Made by a program: the position numbers and the translations under genes. From the NCBI GenBank assembly GCA_036503065.1, contig DASXXM010000246.1, positions 1-34,137 on the forward strand: a DNA stretch of 34,137 nt, read 5' to 3'. Below the pieces are notes generated by a model, which saw nothing but the letters and a program-made list of their open reading frames with translations, was not told the origin of the DNA and searched no databases. Source of the DNA: DATEPR01 sp036503065 (GTDB taxonomy: Bacteria; Actinomycetota; Actinomycetes; Mycobacteriales; Pseudonocardiaceae). Of the stretch, positions 30,464 to 34,137 are shown in pieces; within the stretch, counting starts at the first letter, position 1, and each line of letters begins with the position of its first letter.

Positions 30464-31801
30464 ATGACACTCGCCGAACTGCTGCCCAGTGTTGGCACGT
30501 CAGCAGAACCTCCGTTGGCACCGAATCTGTGGCCCACCGAAACCCGACTGGCCGACGGGGGCGACCTGAGCTTCGGTGGGCTACCCACGACCCAACTGGC
30601 CGCCCGGTTCGGCACCCCGTGCCAGTTGCTCGATGAGGCCGAGGTCCGGCGGCGCGCCCGATCGTTCCGGGCGGCGCTGCCCGCGGCCGAGGTGGCCTTC
30701 GCCGGGAAGGCACTGCCCATCCGGTCGGTCTACCGGTGGCTGGCCGAGGAGGGCCTCTCGCTGGACGTCTGCTCAGCGGGCGAACTGGCCGTCGCCCGGT
30801 CGGTCGACTTCCCGGCCGACCGAATCCTGTTGCACGGCAACGTGAAGACCCCGGAGGATCTCAAGGCGGCGTTCGCCTACCGGGTCGGGCGGATCGTGAT
30901 CGACTCCCTCGACGAGATCGACCAGGTCACCGCGTTGGCGCCGGCCGAACAGGCGGTCATGATCCGGGTCACACCCGGGATCGACGCGCACACCCACCGG
31001 GCGATCACCACCGGCACCGAGGACCAGAAATTCGGTTTCGGACTGGCTTCCGGCGCGGCGCCGGCCGGCATCGAGCGGATACTCGGCCAGCCCAACCTGC
31101 GACTGGTCGGCCTGCACTGCCATCTCGGCTCGCAGGTCTGCCAGGTCGCCACCTACGAAGAAGCGGTCCGGCGGATGGTCGGCCTGATGGCCGCGGTGCG
31201 TGACCGGTACGGCGTCACCGTCGACCAGTTGGATATCGGCGGCGGCTTCGCGGTGCCCTATGTGGACGGTGATCCCGGGTTCGACGTGACCGGATTCGCC
31301 GGCCGGGTGCGGTGCGCGTTGACCTACGAGTGCGCCCGGCACCGACTGGCGGTGCCGCGGCTCATCGTCGAGCCGGGACGCTCGATCGTGGCCAACGCCG
31401 GAATTACCCTCTACCGGGTGATCACCGTGAAAACCGGTGGCGCCCGGACGTTCGTGGCGGTGGACGGCGGCATCAGCGACAACCCACGCCCCGCGCTCTA
31501 TGGCGCCCGTTACACCGTGCGGCTGGTCGGCCGGCACTCACGGGCACACCGACGGCCGGTGACCGTGGTCGGCCGGCACTGTGAGGCAGGCGACATCCTG
31601 GCCCAGGACGTGCCGCTGCCCGTCGACATCCGCACCGGCGACCTGCTCGCGGTGCCGGTGACCGGTGCCTATCACCATGCACTGTCCTCGAACTACAACC
31701 TCGTCTGCCGGCCACCGATCGTCGGCGTACTGGCCGGTGTGGCCCGGCCCCTGGTCCGCAGGGAGACCGAGGAGGACCTGCTGCGCCGTGATCAGGGCTG
31801 A
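30464..31801 (+). CDS. lysA: diaminopimelate decarboxylase-type PLP enzyme
   Basis: A 445-residue fold-type III decarboxylase. The PLP lysine is K82 in FAGKALPI, HCHLGSQ is at 218-224, the phosphate-binding GGGF at 259-262, EPGRSIVA at 303-310, the substrate/dimer motif GRHCEAGD at 370-377 and the late tyrosine in GAYHHALSSNYN. Diaminopimelate decarboxylase makes lysine from meso-diaminopimelate in the cytoplasm. CEAGD in place of CESGD is a mild change. It is not beside argS or hom where actinomycete lysA usually lies, so it may be a second copy or act on a related substrate. The ATG has no clear ribosome binding site. Followed by the kdp operon with 237 bp between. Confidence 0.88.
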   Translation: MTLAELLPSVGTSAEPPLAPNLWPTETRLADGGDLSFGGLPTTQLAARFGTPCQLLDEAEVRRRARSFRAALPAAEVAFAGKALPIRSVYRWLAEEGLSLDVCSAGELAVARSVDFPADRILLHGNVKTPEDLKAAFAYRVGRIVIDSLDEIDQVTALAPAEQAVMIRVTPGIDAHTHRAITTGTEDQKFGFGLASGAAPAGIERILGQPNLRLVGLHCHLGSQVCQVATYEEAVRRMVGLMAAVRDRYGVTVDQLDIGGGFAVPYVDGDPGFDVTGFAGRVRCALTYECARHRLAVPRLIVEPGRSIVANAGITLYRVITVKTGGARTFVAVDGGISDNPRPALYGARYTVRLVGRHSRAHRRPVTVVGRHCEAGDILAQDVPLPVDIRTGDLLAVPVTGAYHHALSSNYNLVCRPPIVGVLAGVARPLVRRETEEDLLRRDQG

Positions 31802-31912
31802 GCTCCCGTAACGACGCAGCGTTGTCCGTTTGTTCTGGCGTGTCACCTGATGTGAGTACTGGTTTTCTGTGGCTGGAGACGGGGAGCGACGGGCGGCGTC
31901 AATTCCGCGTAA

Positions 31913-31931
31913 ACACCGGTGGTGGCGGTGT
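31913..31931 (+). promoter_or_regulatory. hairpin before the leader ORF of the kdp region
   Basis: ACACCG at 31913-31918 pairs with CGGTGT at 31926-31931 around GTGGTGG, ending 1 nt before the AAGGAG site (31933-31938) of the short frame at 31944. Possible 5' untranslated control stem of the kdp transcript. Confidence 0.4.
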
Positions 31932-31943
31932 CAAGGAGCCGTC

Positions 31944-32096
31944 ATGTGTCTCCATTTGGCTGGTCCGTTGATGCACGCTTGCGCGGGCGTGGTCACCGTC
32001 GGGGTGATCGCGGGATCGAGGAGAGAAGGGCACCGCACATGGCCGACGTTGCTTACGTCGCGCTCACCATCGGCATCTTCGGCCTGCTGGCGTTGA
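31944..32096 (+). CDS. candidate 50-codon leader ORF overlapping the start of the kdp operon
   Basis: AAGGAG, 5 nt, then ATG starts a frame beginning MCLHLAGPLMHACAGVV, which runs 58 bp past the start of the microprotein gene at 32039 in another frame. The initiation site is strong but the coded protein becomes low-complexity and arginine/serine-rich, resembling out-of-frame translation of its overlap. It may be a translated leader and not a functional protein. Confidence 0.35.
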   Translation: MCLHLAGPLMHACAGVVTVGVIAGSRREGHRTWPTLLTSRSPSASSACWR

Positions 32097-32125
32097 TGCT
32101 GCGCGGGCTGGAGAAACTGCAATGA
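32039..32125 (+). CDS. 28-residue membrane microprotein of the kdp operon
   Basis: MADVAYVALTIGIFGLLA then a basic end RGLEKLQ: one membrane helix with a short cytoplasmic tail. Small single-helix proteins of this kind precede kdpF in several actinomycetes and are usually left unannotated. The ATG follows AGAAGGG. Its stop overlaps the ATG of the bridging frame at 32122. A role in stabilising or regulating the Kdp complex, by analogy with KdpF, is inference. Confidence 0.7.
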   Translation: MADVAYVALTIGIFGLLALMLRGLEKLQ

Positions 32126-32202
32126 GCGAGCTTGCGAGCGAATCAATAGGCACGGTGCGTTCGCGAATGCTGCCGACGAGCGCTAGCGAGGAGATGGCAT
32201 GA
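32122..32202 (+). CDS. 26-codon repeat-derived bridging ORF between microprotein and kdpF
   Basis: ATG overlaps the microprotein stop (ATGA) and its TGA overlaps the kdpF ATG (ATGA), so the frame MSELASESIGTVRSRMLPTS... exactly spans the 73-bp spacer. The DNA is a mixed GAGCGAGCTTGCGAGCGAATC-type sequence resembling dispersed intergenic repeats of this group of bacteria. It may only serve to carry ribosomes to kdpF; a functional peptide is doubtful. Confidence 0.4.
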   Translation: MSELASESIGTVRSRMLPTSASEEMA

Positions 32203-32300
32203 GCGGGTCGGGAACCCTTGCGAACGTCATCGGCGGAGTGCTGGCCCTGCTACTGATCATCTACTTGTTCGTCGCCCTGATTCGACCGGAGAAATTCTGA
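32199..32300 (+). CDS. kdpF: K(+)-transporting ATPase subunit KdpF
   Basis: A 33-residue single-helix protein ending IIYLFVALIRPEKF, the KdpF signature. KdpF sits between KdpA and KdpB lipids and stabilises the complex. GAGGAG lies 5 nt before the ATG. Its stop overlaps the kdpA ATG (TGATG). Confidence 0.92.
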   Translation: MSGSGTLANVIGGVLALLLIIYLFVALIRPEKF

Positions 32301-33961
32301 TGTCATCGACTTGGGCCGGCCTCGGACAGGTCGGTCTTCTGTTGGTCGCCCTTGCGGTGGTGTACAAGCCGCTTGGCGACTACATGGCCCGGGTGTTCAC
32401 CACCGCCAAGCACTGGCGGGTCGAGCGGGTGATCTACAAGTTCGTCCGGGTGAACCCGGAATCCGAACAGCGCTGGACCACCTACGGCTACGGAGTGATC
32501 GGCTTCTCCCTCGTCGGCGTGCTGCTGCTCTACGTCATCCAGCGCATGCAGACGTGGCTGCCCTTCGCCTTCGGTCACGGTGCCGTCCCGCCGAACATGT
32601 CGTTCAACACGGCGATCAGCTTCACCACCAACACGAACTGGCAGTCCTACATCCCGGAGACCGTGCTCGGTGCCACCGTGCCGATGCTCGGCCTGACGGT
32701 GCAGAACTTCCTGTCCGCCGCCGTGGGTATCGTGGTGGCGATCGCGCTGATCCGCGGGTTCGTCCGGTCGCGGACCGACCGGCTCGGGAACGTGTGGGTG
32801 GACATCGTCCGCTGCGTGATCCGGATCCTGCTGCCGTTGTCGTTCCTGTTCGCCATCGTGCTCATCGGTTTCGGTGTGGTGCAGAGCCTGCACTCCGGCA
32901 CCGCGGTCACGGGTCTGGACGGTGCCCAGCACACCATCGCGCTCGCGCCGACCGCCGGCGAAGAGACGATCAAGGAGATGGGCAACAACGGTGGCGGCAT
33001 CTTCAACGCCAACTCCGCGCACCCGTTCGAGAACCCCAACTCCTGGACCGACCTGATCGAGATCTTCCTGATCCTGATGATCCCGGTCTCGCTGACCCGC
33101 ACGCTCGGGATCATGGTGGGCAACAAGAAGCAGGGCTACACGCTGCTGTCGGTGATGGCCGTGCTGTGGTCGGCGATGCTCGCGGTGATCTGGTGGGCCG
33201 AGGCGCACCCGGTCGGCAAGGCCGCCATGCTGGCCGGCGGCGGCATGGAAGGCAAGGAAACCCGGTTCGGCATCAACGCGTCCGCCCTGTTCGTGAACTC
33301 CACCACGAGTACGTCGACCGGCGCGGTCAACTCGATGCACGACAGCCTGTCCGGGCTCGGCGGTGGCGGCGCGATGCTGAACATGATGTTCAGCGAGATG
33401 ACCCCCGGCGGTGTCGGCACCGGCATCTACAGCATCCTGGTCATGGCGATCATCGCCGTGTTCCTCGCCGGCCTGATGGTCGGTCGGACCCCGGAGTACC
33501 TGGGGAAGAAGCTGGGCAAGCGTGAGGTCACCATGGCCTCCGTCGCGATCCTGGCAATGCCGACCCTGGTGCTGGTCCTGGCAGGTCTTGCCATCGCGCT
33601 GCCGGCCACCGGCGCCGCGCTGAACAACTCCGGTGCGCACGGCTTCTCCGAAGTGCTCTACGCCTACACGTCGGCGTCGAACAACAACGGCAGCGCGTTC
33701 GCCGGTATCACCGTCACGAGTAATTTCTTCCAGTCCACGCTGGGCATCGCGATGGGCTTCGGCCGGTACGTGCCGATCATCGCGGTGATCGCGTTGGCCG
33801 GTGCGCTGGCCAACCAGAAGAAGGTGCCGGCGAACGCGGGCACCCTGCCCACCACGGGGGTGCTGGCCGCCTCGATGGTGACCTTCACGATCGTGCTGGT
33901 CGCGGCGATCGTGTTCATCCCGGCTCTGGCTCTGGGTCCGATCGCGGAGGCAACATCATGA
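32300..33961 (+). CDS. kdpA: K(+)-transporting ATPase subunit A (channel-like subunit)
   Basis: A 553-residue membrane protein with ten helices, the full KdpA length. Selectivity-filter-type loops include NTAISFTTNTNWQSY, EMGNNGGGIFNANSAHPFENPN, GGGAMLNMMFSEMTPGGVGTG and TSASNNNGSAFAG. KdpA binds and moves potassium with high affinity under potassium limitation, energised by KdpB. Both ends overlap the neighbouring genes by stop-start sharing. No KdpDE-type regulator is inside the window. Confidence 0.98.
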   Translation: MSSTWAGLGQVGLLLVALAVVYKPLGDYMARVFTTAKHWRVERVIYKFVRVNPESEQRWTTYGYGVIGFSLVGVLLLYVIQRMQTWLPFAFGHGAVPPNMSFNTAISFTTNTNWQSYIPETVLGATVPMLGLTVQNFLSAAVGIVVAIALIRGFVRSRTDRLGNVWVDIVRCVIRILLPLSFLFAIVLIGFGVVQSLHSGTAVTGLDGAQHTIALAPTAGEETIKEMGNNGGGIFNANSAHPFENPNSWTDLIEIFLILMIPVSLTRTLGIMVGNKKQGYTLLSVMAVLWSAMLAVIWWAEAHPVGKAAMLAGGGMEGKETRFGINASALFVNSTTSTSTGAVNSMHDSLSGLGGGGAMLNMMFSEMTPGGVGTGIYSILVMAIIAVFLAGLMVGRTPEYLGKKLGKREVTMASVAILAMPTLVLVLAGLAIALPATGAALNNSGAHGFSEVLYAYTSASNNNGSAFAGITVTSNFFQSTLGIAMGFGRYVPIIAVIALAGALANQKKVPANAGTLPTTGVLAASMVTFTIVLVAAIVFIPALALGPIAEATS

Positions 33962-34137
33962 CCATCACTCCTACTGAACAGCGGGCCCCGCTGGAGCAGC
34001 AGCAACACCACGCGGCGAACCTGGGCCGGGTGCAGTCGGGCGTGTTCAACCCGGCACAACTGTGGAAGTCGCTGCCCGACGCGCTGCGCAAGCTCAACCC
34101 GCGCCACCAGATGAAGAACCCCGTGATGATGGTGGTG
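33958..34137 (+). CDS. kdpB: K(+)-transporting ATPase subunit B, N-terminal part (cut by window edge)
   Basis: The first 60 codons of the P-type ATPase KdpB: a hydrophilic head followed by FNPAQLWKSLPDALRKLNPR and KNPVMMVV, the usual KdpB N-terminus leading into the first membrane helix. The ATG overlaps the kdpA stop (ATGA). The catalytic DKTGT region and remaining subunits lie beyond the window. Confidence 0.95.
   Translation, partial: MTITPTEQRAPLEQQQHHAANLGRVQSGVFNPAQLWKSLPDALRKLNPRHQMKNPVMMVV

Noticed and set aside
31802..32038. c-di-AMP (ydaO-type) riboswitch before the kdp operon
   Set aside because: I could not recognise the conserved blocks of that riboswitch; only a short stem and a leader frame are visible.
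32303..33640. 445-codon minus-strand frame opposite kdpA
   Set aside because: His/Asp/Arg-rich antisense shadow of a well-conserved gene.

Overview
The window is high-GC, densely coded DNA with GTG starts, GTGA/ATGA stop-start overlaps, a Tat signal, lipoboxes, two SnoaL-tailed ECF sigma factors and a KdpFABC operon. This fits a filamentous high-GC actinomycete, most likely Pseudonocardiales or a relative; the family is inferred and no rRNA or other marker is present to fix it. No tRNA, rRNA, CRISPR array, insertion sequence or prophage gene was seen.

Left part (1-16.4 kb) is a mosaic of small units. First is a stress module: YCII/DGPF protein (cut by the window edge), RibD-type reductase and AhpD-like protein on the minus strand, divergent from an ECF41-type sigma factor. 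The sigma gene and the AhpD-like gene each have a TGTCACA promoter box facing outwards, so the sigma factor probably drives both. Next is a complete five-gene peptide ABC importer (SBP-B-C-D-F, minus), every junction overlapping or within 4 bp. Then come an alpha/beta hydrolase divergent from a MarR regulator around a palindrome, a methyltransferase, a GNAT gene preceded by a 17-codon leader ORF and a hairpin, a lone IF-1 paralogue, a large Tat-exported beta-helix protein, a small catalase-like haem protein, a second RibD-type reductase and a second SnoaL-tailed (SigG-like) ECF sigma factor.

Middle part: a YtrA-type GntR regulator with an ABC ATPase and permease (16.5-18.8 kb), closed by a bidirectional terminator. 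The most notable region follows at 18.8-29.8 kb, which reads as an exopolysaccharide locus. A 1198-residue secreted protein with an Agd3/CE18-like deacetylase signature and four C-terminal Ig-like repeats diverges from a seven-gene operon: PelF-like GT4 glycosyltransferase, 12-TM PelG-like membrane protein, sugar-1-phosphate nucleotidyltransferase, LegB-like 4,6-dehydratase, a second sugar SDR, a spherulin-4 (Sph3/GH135-like) protein and a GH114 endo-alpha-1,4-polygalactosaminidase lipoprotein. A PelF-type GT, a CE18-like deacetylase, a spherulin-4 protein and GH114 together reproduce the parts list of the Aspergillus galactosaminogalactan cluster (gtb3, agd3, sph3, ega3) in bacterial, Pel-like form. 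The uge3 epimerase is replaced by a 6-deoxy-aminosugar nucleotide pathway. The 486-bp divergent region holds a 10-bp-arm palindrome, an 11-bp-period direct repeat and a hairpin feeding an 18-residue leader ORF that overlaps the pelF-like start.

Right end: a PNPOx-like flavin/F420 enzyme (minus), a lysA-type PLP decarboxylase preceded by two operator-like palindromes, and the start of a kdp operon (28-residue membrane microprotein, KdpF, KdpA, KdpB cut by the window edge). The microprotein and KdpF are joined by a repeat-derived ORF that overlaps both neighbours.
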